Source of the DNA: Cytophagales bacterium
GTDB lineage: Bacteria > Bacteroidota > Bacteroidia > Cytophagales > Flammeovirgaceae
Assembly: GCA_025056215.1 (NCBI GenBank)
Contig: JANWWC010000005.1
Location: 1-64,000 of the forward strand
DNA length: 64,000 bases
Reading direction: 5' to 3'
Both the position numbers and the translations under genes were made by a program. The number at the start of each line of letters is the position of its first letter. The first letter of the stretch is position 1. The notes below the pieces were generated by a model. That model searched no databases. It was not told the DNA's origin and saw nothing but the letters and a program-made list of their open reading frames with translations. Below are positions 19,107-27,533 of this stretch, one piece after another.

Positions 19107-19808
19107 TTAATTTCGAGAACCTACATACAAAGCTACGTATAAAGATTGGAAAAATTGCTGTCCATAAGAATTGTGAATCATATAAATAGGTTTGAGGAGA
19201 TAGTCATTCATAAATCCAAATTCAAAACCAGTAATGCTTTGTTTAAAGGTACCAATTTCAAAACTCAGAGCAATTTTAGCACTTGCACCCATTATAGGTT
19301 GTGCTTGAAAGAGTGCAGCTACATAGTTGCCTACTCCTTCTATTTTGCTGCCGTTGTTGTGTACAGTAGGGTCGTAATGTACTTCTTTCCCGTCGTAAAT
19401 AATCAGGTAAGGGGCTCTTAATCCAATAGAGGGACCTGCTGCTACAATTGCATTTACGTGCACTCCTTGGTCTCTATCTTTGTAGAATAAAATTAATTCT
19501 CTTCCGTACATAGGGCGTAACATGTAAAGATAATACCGTTTGTTATAGATATAGCTTCTTCCTGAAAGCGCGGCATATACTAAGGTTTCTTTAGGATGTT
19601 TGATTCTTACCATTTCTAAATAAAGATGGTGATATGATTTTTCACTACATAAAAAAGCAGCGCGCGCTTTCAAGCCTCCTAAGACCCCGCCGATTGTATT
19701 GAAATTGATGCCATACCCGAATTCGCGCGTATAACTTGGGTCTTTCTCACTTTGGCTAAAGCCTTGAAACGCCCAACAAAATAGAATAATTCTTATAACT
19801 TTTTTCAC
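19107..19808 (-). CDS. Exported protein of unknown function, possibly outer-membrane
   Basis: A 233-residue protein with a GTG start. The cleavable signal peptide (VKKVIRIILFCWAFQGFSQS) supports this start. The mature part alternates aromatic and small residues (for example GYGINFNTIGGVLGGLKARAAFL and LYVALYVGSRN at the C-terminus ending in an aromatic-basic tail). This suggests a small outer-membrane beta-barrel. I do not recognise the family. It begins an apparent four-gene minus-strand unit with the Ste24 protease, the amidotransferase and the helicase, and is divergent from gmd. Confidence 0.75.
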   Translation of the reverse strand: MKKVIRIILFCWAFQGFSQSEKDPSYTREFGYGINFNTIGGVLGGLKARAAFLCSEKSYHHLYLEMVRIKHPKETLVYAALSGRSYIYNKRYYLYMLRPMYGRELILFYKDRDQGVHVNAIVAAGPSIGLRAPYLIIYDGKEVHYDPTVHNNGSKIEGVGNYVAALFQAQPIMGASAKIALSFEIGTFKQSITGFEFGFMNDYLLKPIYMIHNSYGQQFFQSLYVALYVGSRN

Positions 19809-19887
19809 AATTTATAGATTTTTTTCAAAGATAATGAAAAGCGTGCAGATGAACAATTTTGATAGTCTTTAAAGAGAAATTGCATTC

Positions 19888-19895
19888 TATTTTTG
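19888..19895 (+). promoter_or_regulatory. Candidate -7 box for gmd
   Basis: TATTTTTG matches TAnnTTTG and lies 58 nt before the gmd ATG, in the divergent region. No strong -33 match was found at the preferred distance, so this is tentative. Confidence 0.35.
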
Positions 19896-19953
19896 GTGTT
19901 TCTGTATAAAAAAGCCATATTCGCAGATTAAGTTTCAAGAACAACTGCTTTGT

Positions 19954-21069
19954 ATGAAGAAGGCTTTGATTACAGGAATTACGGGGCAAGACGGGCGATA
20001 TTTAGCAGAATTTTTACTTTCTAAGGGGTACGAAGTGCATGGAATTAAAAGAAGAAGTTCCTTGTTCAATACGGCGAGAATTGATCATCTCTACCAAGAT
20101 TTGCACGAAAAAGATGTTAGATTTATTTTACATTACGGCGATTTATCCGATTCTACTAATATTATTAGGATTATTCAAAATGTACAGCCCGACGAAATCT
20201 ATAATCTTGGTGCAATGTCGCACGTAAAAGTAAGTTTTGATGAACCTGAATATACAGCTCAAGTAGATGGAATTGGGACTTTAAGAATTTTAGAAGCTGT
20301 AAGAATTTTAGGACTGATTCCTAAAACAAAAATTTATCAGGCGAGTACATCCGAGTTATACGGGTTGGTTCAGGAAGTTCCTCAAAACGAAAAAACACCT
20401 TTCTATCCGCGTTCTCCTTATGCAGTGGCTAAATTGTATGCTTATTGGATAACAGTAAATTATCGCGAAGCATATAATATGTTTGCTTGCAATGGTATTT
20501 TGTTTAATCATGAATCGCCTGTGCGAGGAGAAACTTTCGTAACAAGAAAAATTACGCGAGGGGTCGCAAAAATAGCTCTAGGACTGCAGAAAAAACTCTA
20601 CATGGGAAATATTGATGCTAAACGAGACTGGGGACATGCTAAAGACTATGTAGAAGCAATGTGGTTGATGCTTCAACAAGAAAAACCTGAAGATTTTGTT
20701 ATTGCTACAGGAGTTACAACTACAGTTCGCGATTTTATTAAAATGGCTTTTGCAGAAGTAGGCGTAACTCTCGAATTCGTAGGAGAAGGAGTAAACGAAA
20801 AAGCTTACGTGAAGACAGTGAGTAAGCCAGAATACAAATTCAAAGTAGGAGACTTAGTAATGGAAATTGACCCTCGCTATTTTCGTCCTACTGAAGTGGA
20901 TTTGCTCATCGGAGATGCTACAAAAGCCAAAACCAAATTAGGGTGGAAGCCGCGTTACGACCTTTCTACCCTCGTAAAAGATATGATAAGCGCCGATTTA
21001 GAGTTATTCAATAAAGAACTTTATCTCAAAGAAGGGGGACATGAAGTTTATACAAGGCACGACGATTAA
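19954..21069 (+). CDS. gmd: GDP-mannose 4,6-dehydratase
   Basis: A 371-residue extended short-chain dehydrogenase that makes GDP-4-keto-6-deoxymannose, the precursor of GDP-fucose and other deoxysugars. The NADP-binding loop [29 protein letters not shown], the active-site [14 protein letters not shown], the catalytic pair [10 protein letters not shown] (YxxxK) and [16 protein letters not shown] are all conserved. The normal partner (GDP-fucose synthase or a reductase) is not adjacent: a tRNA and an RNA gene follow. It probably feeds the surface-polysaccharide pathway, of which a gene block lies at 1-4237. Confidence 0.97.
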   Translation: MKKALITGITGQDGRYLAEFLLSKGYEVHGIKRRSSLFNTARIDHLYQDLHEKDVRFILHYGDLSDSTNIIRIIQNVQPDEIYNLGAMSHVKVSFDEPEYTAQVDGIGTLRILEAVRILGLIPKTKIYQASTSELYGLVQEVPQNEKTPFYPRSPYAVAKLYAYWITVNYREAYNMFACNGILFNHESPVRGETFVTRKITRGVAKIALGLQKKLYMGNIDAKRDWGHAKDYVEAMWLMLQQEKPEDFVIATGVTTTVRDFIKMAFAEVGVTLEFVGEGVNEKAYVKTVSKPEYKFKVGDLVMEIDPRYFRPTEVDLLIGDATKAKTKLGWKPRYDLSTLVKDMISADLELFNKELYLKEGGHEVYTRHDD

Positions 21070-21088
21070 TTTTTTATTTAGAAGACTT

Positions 21089-21118
21089 GCTTCTTTCATA
21101 GAGAATGCATTAAATTTG
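21089..21118 (+). promoter_or_regulatory. Promoter of tRNA-Asn
   Basis: TAAATTTG at 21111-21118, with TTG at 21087-21089 about 21 nt upstream, matches the Bacteroidota promoter and sits 15 nt before the mature tRNA. Confidence 0.55.
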
Positions 21119-21133
21119 CGACGGTAAATAAAA

Positions 21134-21207
21134 TCCTCCTTAGCTCAGCTGGTTAGAGCACATGACTGTTAATCATGGGGTCCTAGGTTCAAGCCCTAGA
21201 GGGGGAG
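21134..21207 (+). tRNA. tRNA-Asn (GTT)
   Basis: A 74-nt cloverleaf. The acceptor stem TCCTCCT (21134-21140) pairs with AGGGGGA (21200-21206), with discriminator G. The D-loop contains AGCTCAGCTGGTTAGAGC. The anticodon loop CTGTTAA gives GTT at 21168-21170. The T-arm is TAGGTTCAAGCCCTA. CCA is not encoded. A terminator follows within 10 nt, so this is a single-tRNA unit. Confidence 0.97.
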
Positions 21208-21214
21208 CAAAAAG

Positions 21215-21239
21215 ACCTGCTAAAAAGCAGGTTTTTTTG
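21215..21239 (+). terminator. Terminator of tRNA-Asn
   Basis: The stem ACCTGC (21215-21220) with GCAGGT (21227-21232) has a 6-nt loop and is followed by seven Ts. Confidence 0.85.
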
Positions 21240-21261
21240 TTTTTATAATTGGTGTATAAAG

Positions 21262-21357
21262 AAAAAAGCAAGCCAGCATCTCACCGCTACAACCGATTAC
21301 CCTTGCTTCGGTCAGGACCTGGGGGATTTTCAGGAGCTGGTAGTGCCAACTTGCCTT
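21262..21357 (-). ncRNA. ffs: Small signal recognition particle RNA (4.5S type)
   Basis: On the minus strand the sequence contains the SRP domain IV core (CCCCCAGGTCCTGACC, GAAGCAAGGGTAA) that binds Ffh and FtsY. The 5' arm GCAAGTTGGC (minus, from 21354) pairs over 10 positions, counting G-U pairs, with the 3' arm GCTGGCTTGC (to 21268), closing one long hairpin. A T-run follows at 21262-21267. On the minus strand TATATTTG (21360-21367) is a good -7 box just upstream. The RNA converges on the tRNA-Asn terminator. Exact ends are estimated to within a few bases. Confidence 0.9.
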
Positions 21358-21469
21358 TGCAAATATAGGAAAAATTTTACTATCAAAATCAGTTTTAAAA
21401 ATATTTTAAAGACTGTATTTACCGTTAAACGAATGGCTATTGCAAATAAGCTATTTCATTAGGATTTTA

Positions 21470-22255
21470 TTACCCAATAGCGGCACTTCTTGTCATTTCT
21501 TGAGCGAGTTCTTTTCCCAAGTAAAAATCAATAGTGTAGTGAACCCAGTACAAAATGGGGGTCATCAAAAGAGCTACCAAAGCTTTGTAGGTGTAATTAA
21601 CAATACAGACAGCTAATACATCTTCTATTTTCCAGTTGCCGAACCAATAAAATGCGACTAACAGTACCACAAAGCTATCGATCAACTGAGAAATCAGGGT
21701 GGAGCCTGTTGCTCTTAGCCACAAAAAGCGCGCTCCGGTCATTCGACGAACATATTGAAAAGTAATAACGTCGAGAAGTTGTCCAATTAGAAAGGCTACA
21801 ATTGATCCAATCATGATGCCTAATCCTTGTTGAAAAATAATGGTAAACGATTCGTTGATGTTAAGAGCATTGCCCTCAGAATCTTTTTGATACATATCTA
21901 ACCAAAAAGAAGCAGGCACTAATTTCGTAATACCCCATATCATTAGAAACATGTACGCAATTAGGGCAGCAGTAAGAAAAGAAATGATTCTTACTCCTCG
22001 TTTTCCGTAATATTCGTTTATTAAATCGCTTGTCACGAACACGAAGGGCCACAATAATACGCCAGCTGTAAGATTAAAACTATAAGTTTTCTCTCCAATT
22101 CTCCAACAAACAGGAGAAAATCCTAGAGTGGACTCTAAAGAAAATATCTTAGCGCCTACGATTTCTGCTAAAATAGCATTAGTAATAAACACGCTGCATA
22201 GAATTAAGTAGAGCTTTATTTTTTTGTCTTGTAGGAAGTTTTCTACTGAATACAT
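21470..22255 (-). CDS. Queuosine-precursor transporter (VUT/YhhQ family)
   Basis: A 261-residue inner-membrane protein with about six hydrophobic segments. The motif TNAILAEIVGAKIF in the first helix and WPFVFVTSDLINEYYGKRGVR are characteristic of the YhhQ/VUT family, which imports 7-deazaguanine queuosine precursors. RATGSTLISQLIDSFVV is another conserved helix. The gene follows a sensor-like gene by only 10 nt and is the last of a minus-strand run (25538 to 21470). Its partner genes for queuosine synthesis are not in the window. Confidence 0.88.
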   Translation of the reverse strand: MYSVENFLQDKKIKLYLILCSVFITNAILAEIVGAKIFSLESTLGFSPVCWRIGEKTYSFNLTAGVLLWPFVFVTSDLINEYYGKRGVRIISFLTAALIAYMFLMIWGITKLVPASFWLDMYQKDSEGNALNINESFTIIFQQGLGIMIGSIVAFLIGQLLDVITFQYVRRMTGARFLWLRATGSTLISQLIDSFVVLLVAFYWFGNWKIEDVLAVCIVNYTYKALVALLMTPILYWVHYTIDFYLGKELAQEMTRSAAIG

Positions 22256-22265
22256 AAACTTTGTA

Positions 22266-24224
22266 CTAAACTAATATGGTGTCTTGTTGTTCTTCTTTTA
22301 GTACTGCTACATCTTCTAAATAAAATACATAGTGCGGAAGTTCTTGTTGATGTTTAAGGATTGGAGTAGCGTCTACGCGCAGCCATATTTTAGTTCTATC
22401 TTTTCGGAACAAGTAAAATCCTCCTGTGAAAATTTTTCCTTTTTCAAGCTCTTTTTTCATGCGATTAAATTTTTCTTCAGAAAGAAATAACATAGCTAAA
22501 GGGGTTTGCAGAATATCTGCACGATTAAAACCTAACTTTTCAGTAAGGAGCTTATTAATTTCTAAGATGCGAAAGTTATGATTTGTTTCAATGACAATTC
22601 TGGTATTGTTGAGCAATTTTTCTTTGCTTTCCCAAATAAGTTGCTGCTGTTTAAGTTCTTGTTGAGTAGTAAGTAGTTGTTCAATATTGCGCCGAAGGGC
22701 TTCTTCTTGTTCGCGCATTTGGTTAGTGAGACGAGTGGATTCCTCCAAAAGACGCCGCGTGCGTTCATTTACACGCACTGAAGTGAGGGTGGATGCAAAA
22801 CTTTCAGCTACTTTCTCTACGAACTCTATTTGGTATGGTTCATAATGATGAAAGGACGCTAATTCAAAAACTCCGTAAATCAGTTCATTGACTTTAATAG
22901 GTACTATTAAAACATTAGTAGGTTTTTTTCGTCCTAGACCAGAACTAATTTGGATATAATTTTCGGGCACATCTGTGATATAAATTGTATTTCCCTCTTG
23001 CCATGCTTGTCCTGCAAGACCTTCTCCTTTATAAATTTTCTTTTCTAAGAATTTTTCTTTGTCCCATGCATAACAAGCTTGTAGCTCCATGTAAGGAGTT
23101 TCTTTTTGAAAATCGTTAATAATGAATACCGCACCTTGATTAGAAGAAGTTACTTGTACTAAATTAGAGAGAATTTCGCTGTAAAAAACCGAAAGATTGT
23201 CATGGTTTCTACGCAGAATATCTCCAAAGTGAGCTAATTCTTTGTTTACCCAGTTTCTTTGAATAGCTTCATTCGCCAATTTTGCCAAACTGTTTCGCAT
23301 ATTTATTAACGACATACCAAGCTCATCTTCTTCGCTTAAGGGTTGGTAAGTCGCTTGGTAGTTGCCACTTCCGATTTCATGGGCGAACGCTGCAGTCGCT
23401 TTTAGGCTGCTTACTAAACGGCGAAGTCCTCGAAGCATATCTCCAATTTCGTCGTTTTGTATTCGCTGAAAAATTTTTCCTTCTACATTAGGCATGATTC
23501 CTCGCGAGAGTTGGCTCATTTTTTCATTGAAATAAGAGATAGGAATTGTAATTTGCTGAAAGGCTAAAAATGATAAAATTATGCATACGCTTACCAAGCT
23601 AATAGAAAAAATGATTAAAGAAAGCTGTAGAGAATTCAAAATTTCATGAATTTGACGGTCAAGTTTATTTTTTTCGTTTTCTTTATCTTTTATCAAAAAT
23701 TCAAGTCTATCTACTAAAGTGTAAGAAGCTGGAATAATTTCTTTGTTGATAGCTTCTTCTGCAAAAAATTTTTTGCTGAAATCGTTATAATCTTCTTCTT
23801 CTGCAAGAGTCTGCATAATTCGTTGTTGTATGCGCAATACTTCATCGTATTGAATAATGATAGAGTCTACCTCGCTGGCTTGCGTTGGTTTTTTCCAACT
23901 TTTTTTCAGGATGCTAATTTTATCTTTTAAAGTAGGAAAGCTTAGCACTAAAATACGTTTCATATCTTCTTTATCATCTTTATTTTCAGGGAGATAAACC
24001 CAGTTTGTGATATAACTTCGAGAATTGTTGATCATTATTTTGAAATCTTCGATTGCTTCCAAGGAAGGAATTACATTTTCAAATGAATAGGCAATAAGCT
24101 CTTGTAAGCGATTAAAATTGCTAAAACTGTAAAAGATATTGACGGTAAAAATGCCTAATACAACAATATTTGCACCTAGTACTTTTTGACCAATGGTGAA
24201 TCTTAATTTTTTGAGATTAAACAT
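22266..24224 (-). CDS. Membrane sensor with HAMP, GAF and PAS domains but no output domain
   Basis: A 652-residue sensory protein. TM1 (~13-33) and TM2 (~205-227) flank a helical periplasmic region resembling a four-helix-bundle ligand domain. HAMP-like segments follow (~228-320), then a GAF domain (~345-485, GEGLAGQAWQEGNTIYITDVPE), a coiled coil (~490-540) and a C-terminal PAS (~545-640). The protein ends right after the PAS domain. No histidine kinase, GGDEF, MCP or PP2C domain is present. It lies between a TPR gene (12 nt upstream) and the VUT transporter (10 nt downstream). It resembles the HAMP-GAF-PAS part of the phosphatase at 29602. Confidence 0.85.
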   Translation of the reverse strand: MFNLKKLRFTIGQKVLGANIVVLGIFTVNIFYSFSNFNRLQELIAYSFENVIPSLEAIEDFKIMINNSRSYITNWVYLPENKDDKEDMKRILVLSFPTLKDKISILKKSWKKPTQASEVDSIIIQYDEVLRIQQRIMQTLAEEEDYNDFSKKFFAEEAINKEIIPASYTLVDRLEFLIKDKENEKNKLDRQIHEILNSLQLSLIIFSISLVSVCIILSFLAFQQITIPISYFNEKMSQLSRGIMPNVEGKIFQRIQNDEIGDMLRGLRRLVSSLKATAAFAHEIGSGNYQATYQPLSEEDELGMSLINMRNSLAKLANEAIQRNWVNKELAHFGDILRRNHDNLSVFYSEILSNLVQVTSSNQGAVFIINDFQKETPYMELQACYAWDKEKFLEKKIYKGEGLAGQAWQEGNTIYITDVPENYIQISSGLGRKKPTNVLIVPIKVNELIYGVFELASFHHYEPYQIEFVEKVAESFASTLTSVRVNERTRRLLEESTRLTNQMREQEEALRRNIEQLLTTQQELKQQQLIWESKEKLLNNTRIVIETNHNFRILEINKLLTEKLGFNRADILQTPLAMLFLSEEKFNRMKKELEKGKIFTGGFYLFRKDRTKIWLRVDATPILKHQQELPHYVFYLEDVAVLKEEQQDTILV

Positions 24225-24236
24225 AATTTTTAAGTT

Positions 24237-25538
24237 TTATGCACCTCCGTTTCGAAGCATATCCAATTCTTTAATAGCAGCATAACGGTATATGCCGTAG
24301 GTAGCTGCTTTAAAGGCATTTGTAGCTAAATTTTTGTCGTTCATGGTTTTGCTAATGAGTCCCAGTGCAAAGTTGTATTGAGCTTTTGTGTCTAAGTCTA
24401 ATCCTGGAAAGGCAATAAGCTCATTGAGAATATTTTTGGCTTCTTCGTAGTTTTTTTTGCGAGCTAAAGCGAGAGCTTTGATAAAAGATGCATTATAATT
24501 TTTGGGTTGTATTTTCAAACATTCGTCTGCTGAAAAGATAGCATCGTCATAAAAACCAGATTCGAGTTGTAATTCGCAAAGTTCGCGATAGCGTGCAGAT
24601 TTTCGTACGGGATCTTTTTCAGTGGCGATAGCTGTTTTTTTGTGTTCTAGTACAGCGGTGCGATCAGTATTTGCTTGTGCGATGCGAGACATCATTTCAT
24701 GGGCTTGCGTAAAAGTGGGATCCATGCTCAAAGTATACTCTAAGAGTTCTTTAGCTTTTTTGTACTCATATACTTTCAAATAAGCCAATGCCAAATTGTA
24801 GTTGTATTGTGGTGTCATTTCAGCGATTAGGCTTCGATATTGTCCGTAATTTGCTTTTTTAAAAATTTCGTTGGCTTTTTCATATTGTTTGAGTTTATGA
24901 AGAGCGTATCCTAATTCGTAGTAATAGCGAGCTGCCTCTTCAGGACTTTCGGTTGTAAGTTGAGGAATAGCCTTATCCATAGCAGCGCGCGCCGCTTCAT
25001 AATTTCCTATGGCGTTATAATATTTAGCTTCAAAGTACAAAATTCTGATATCGTTAGGAGCGACTGCTTTTGCATCTTTGATATGTTTGCCTGCTTCTTG
25101 GTATCTTTCTAATTTAAATAGGATTTCTAAGATGTTATCTTTATATTGGAGGCGTTCTTTAGGGTCTGCTTCGTATTGGTAGGCAAGGTCGAAGTATTTG
25201 ATAGCTTCGTTGTATTTTTCTTTTTGACGATAGAGCCAGCCCAAGCGGAAGTAGGCTTGTGTATAGTCTTTTTGGAGTTCGATGGTTTTTTCAAAGCATC
25301 GAATAGCGTTTTCTTGGTCTTTGAGTAAAATGTAGCATTTACCTTTCTGAAAAAAGTACTTATAGTTGGTAGGGTCAGCTTTAATAGCCATATCGTACAT
25401 ATCTATAGCAGCGCGGAAGTTGTTTTCTTGTCGTAGTTTTTCAGCTTGTATATAGTAATCCAAAGCGCGGTCTTGGGCAATAGCAAATGTTGCTATTAAC
25501 ATTAAGCCACTATAGCTTATCTTTTTTAAAAAATGCAT
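24237..25538 (-). CDS. Exported tetratricopeptide-repeat protein
   Basis: A 433-residue TPR protein. The start at 25538 gives a normal signal peptide (MHFLKKISYSGLMLIATFAIAQ); the 21 codons before it are basic and unlike a signal. The mature protein is built of TPR units, for example FRAAIDMYDMAIKADPTNYKYF, CFEKTIELQKDYTQAYFRLGWLY and KYFDLAYQYEADP. It probably works as a protein-binding scaffold in the periplasm. The next gene downstream, 12 nt away, is the HAMP/GAF/PAS sensor, so a shared function is plausible but unproven. Confidence 0.85.
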   Translation of the reverse strand: MHFLKKISYSGLMLIATFAIAQDRALDYYIQAEKLRQENNFRAAIDMYDMAIKADPTNYKYFFQKGKCYILLKDQENAIRCFEKTIELQKDYTQAYFRLGWLYRQKEKYNEAIKYFDLAYQYEADPKERLQYKDNILEILFKLERYQEAGKHIKDAKAVAPNDIRILYFEAKYYNAIGNYEAARAAMDKAIPQLTTESPEEAARYYYELGYALHKLKQYEKANEIFKKANYGQYRSLIAEMTPQYNYNLALAYLKVYEYKKAKELLEYTLSMDPTFTQAHEMMSRIAQANTDRTAVLEHKKTAIATEKDPVRKSARYRELCELQLESGFYDDAIFSADECLKIQPKNYNASFIKALALARKKNYEEAKNILNELIAFPGLDLDTKAQYNFALGLISKTMNDKNLATNAFKAATYGIYRYAAIKELDMLRNGGA

Positions 25539-25654
25539 GTGCTTGTATCTACACCTCCATCGGAATTTCATTATAATTCCAAATAAAAGTTTAAAATTCA
25601 TTTATTCAAACATTACACTACAAACCTTTGTCTTTATAAAAAACGTTCATTTTG

Positions 25655-26665
25655 TTATTTAAGTTTAACATAAGTAGCTCCATAGCCAAATTTTTCTTTT
25701 TGAGCATCTTTGTAATAAGCAATATGAGGGTTTTGGCTCAGCGATTTAGCAATTGCATGCTTGAGAACTCCGTTTCCTACTCCATGGATAAAAGTGATGC
25801 TTTCTGCTCCTTGCAAAATAGCTTCGTCGAGTTTTTTTTCAAAGACTTGGAGTTGAATAGCAAGTTCTTTCCCTTTTTCAATAACGTATTCTTTAGAAAG
25901 TGATTCGATGTGCAAATCTACTTCGAGGTTCTTATTTTGAGATTTGTTGGTAGCCAAATTGGAACTTATCGCTGTAGGAGTTTGCTTCGCAGCAATTTCT
26001 TGTCGAATTTGAGAAACATCGATTGCTTCAAATCTCTCTTTGTCGAGTGGCACGCAATATCCTTCTGATTGTAGGAAAGGGAATGGCTGGGGTTTTTGTT
26101 GAAGGACTGATTTCAGATTTATTTTTCGCAACTGCGGCAATTGAAACAAAGAGGGTCCTTTTTGAAAAAACATCAACTGGAAAATGAGAGTACTATTTTC
26201 TTGAAGGTTCTGATAGGAAATTTGAGATATTTTTTGGCGCTTGAAAGGCAAAATTTCTCCTGCTTGAATTCCGAAGTACTGTTGTTCGCATTCTTTGCCC
26301 ATCACAAAATAACTTGTTAGTTCTGTGTGATTAAAAAGCCATATTTCTAAGCATTGAGAAGAATTTTGACGTAAAAAAAATACAAACAAACCTTTTTGTG
26401 AGAAATTGTCTAGAGATTGATGATTTTCATCTGATACGGAGAGAGACGGACGATTTTCGAAACGAGGTCGATGTTCTGAAAAAATATTTGAAGGCTTCCC
26501 AAAATAAGCATTTTCCATTTCTGATACTACCACCAGTTCAGATTTTAAAAAACTAATTCTGAAGCCTTCCTCGATTTCTACCTCTACTTCTTTTTCAGAA
26601 AGAATTCTGGTAATGATTCCTTTTTCTTTAGCATGCTTACTCCTGACGCGATCTCCTACGTTCAT
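25655..26665 (-). CDS. Smr-domain protein with N-terminal DUF2027 region
   Basis: A 336-residue protein typical of Bacteroidota. The N-terminus (MNVGDRVRSKHAKEKGIITRI) is a beta-rich KOW/SH3-like segment. The middle matches the DUF2027 type. The C-terminal ~85 residues form a Smr (small MutS-related) domain with EVDLHIESL and TFIHGVGNGVLKHAI, the DLH and HGxG motifs associated with nuclease or nucleic-acid binding. Cellular substrate unknown. It follows nuoC by only 6 nt, so both probably share a transcript despite unrelated roles. Confidence 0.85.
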   Translation of the reverse strand: MNVGDRVRSKHAKEKGIITRILSEKEVEVEIEEGFRISFLKSELVVVSEMENAYFGKPSNIFSEHRPRFENRPSLSVSDENHQSLDNFSQKGLFVFFLRQNSSQCLEIWLFNHTELTSYFVMGKECEQQYFGIQAGEILPFKRQKISQISYQNLQENSTLIFQLMFFQKGPSLFQLPQLRKINLKSVLQQKPQPFPFLQSEGYCVPLDKERFEAIDVSQIRQEIAAKQTPTAISSNLATNKSQNKNLEVDLHIESLSKEYVIEKGKELAIQLQVFEKKLDEAILQGAESITFIHGVGNGVLKHAIAKSLSQNPHIAYYKDAQKEKFGYGATYVKLK

Positions 26666-26671
26666 AGTTTT

Positions 26672-27166
26672 TTAGTATTTAACAGTGATGCCATGATATT
26701 TTTCTTGATGCTTATAGTTTTTGCGAAGAGGAAAGCCTTCCCAATCGTCAGGCAATAGAAGCCGACGTAGATCAGGGTGACCATCAAAAATAATGCCGAA
26801 CATTTCAGCGGTTTCTCGCTCTAACCAATTAGCTCCTCCCCATAGGCTTGTAAGAGAAGGGATTTTTTCTTGCTCTTGGGGGTTTTCTTTTCGTTCGATA
26901 AATACTCGTAAAATAGCCCAATGGTTATACGGAATAGAATACAAATGATAAACTACTTCTAAAGTGGGCTGTGGGAAGTTATCAATTCCTGTAATGCAAG
27001 TGAGCATATCGAAGTAAAGCCCTTCTGTATCTCTTAAAAACTGACAAATTTCTATTAAAGAAGAAGGTTTCACGATCAAACTTGGTTGGAGTCCATTTTT
27101 ATCTTGTTGGAGAATAGCATCTCCGAACTTTTTTGTAAGCAATTCAGCTAGTTCGTCGAAAGACAT
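26672..27166 (-). CDS. nuoC: NADH-quinone oxidoreductase subunit C
   Basis: A 164-residue 30-kDa-type subunit of respiratory complex I, located in the peripheral arm. The family signature is clear: NWLERETAEMFGIIFDGHPDLRRLLLPDDWEGFPLRKNY near the C-terminus (residues ~118-155, described here as two blocks, ERETAEMFGI and GHPDLRRLLL). Length is normal for a stand-alone NuoC. No other nuo gene occurs in the window, although these genes usually form one operon. Downstream, 6 nt away, is the Smr protein. The upstream region (27167-27533) is a divergent AT-rich spacer. Confidence 0.93.
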   Translation of the reverse strand: MSFDELAELLTKKFGDAILQQDKNGLQPSLIVKPSSLIEICQFLRDTEGLYFDMLTCITGIDNFPQPTLEVVYHLYSIPYNHWAILRVFIERKENPQEQEKIPSLTSLWGGANWLERETAEMFGIIFDGHPDLRRLLLPDDWEGFPLRKNYKHQEKYHGITVKY

Positions 27167-27484
27167 ATTTTTAATTTTTTTTTAGTCTTGAAATTTTAAG
27201 AAAAAGAGCAAAGATTACTTTAGCGTATAAAATTAAAAAAATATTGATTATCAAACAATTCTGCAATAGTTGAACAAATAAATAGTATCAATTGCAATTA
27301 GAATTATAGCGTAAGATTGTCAAAATTCGAAAATTTAAGTTGCATTCGAAAGGTTTTTGGGTCGTTGTAGCTAAGCCAATACAGGCAACTGATTTAGATG
27401 ATTTGCGTTTTGTTGAATTGTTAAAACGGTTCTATGATTTGTGTGTCAAAAGAAAAAACTTCTTTTTCGTGTTTAATTTTTTAA
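27167..27484. other. Divergent intergenic region between nuoC and panB
   Basis: AT-rich spacer with many short A and T runs. No RNA gene or convincing protein is visible. A 62-codon open frame at 27340-27528 runs into the panB promoter and shows no family similarity or plausible leader. The right end carries the panB promoter described separately. Confidence 0.6.
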
Positions 27485-27524
27485 TTGTTGCGAAGAATAT
27501 TCTTGGTATGTTTGCAAGAATATT
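27485..27524 (+). promoter_or_regulatory. panB promoter within a perfect inverted repeat
   Basis: TTG (27485-27487), a 19-nt spacer and TATGTTTG (27507-27514) form a Bacteroidota promoter just upstream of panB. A 10-bp perfect inverted repeat, AATATTCTTG (27496-27505) and CAAGAATATT (27515-27524), brackets the -7 box exactly, as an operator would. Confidence 0.5.
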
Positions 27525-27533
27525 TTGAAAGAT

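Noticed and set aside
27340-27528. 62-codon plus-strand ORF before panB
   Set aside because: It runs through the panB promoter and inverted repeat, has no plausible leader and resembles AT-rich random sequence.
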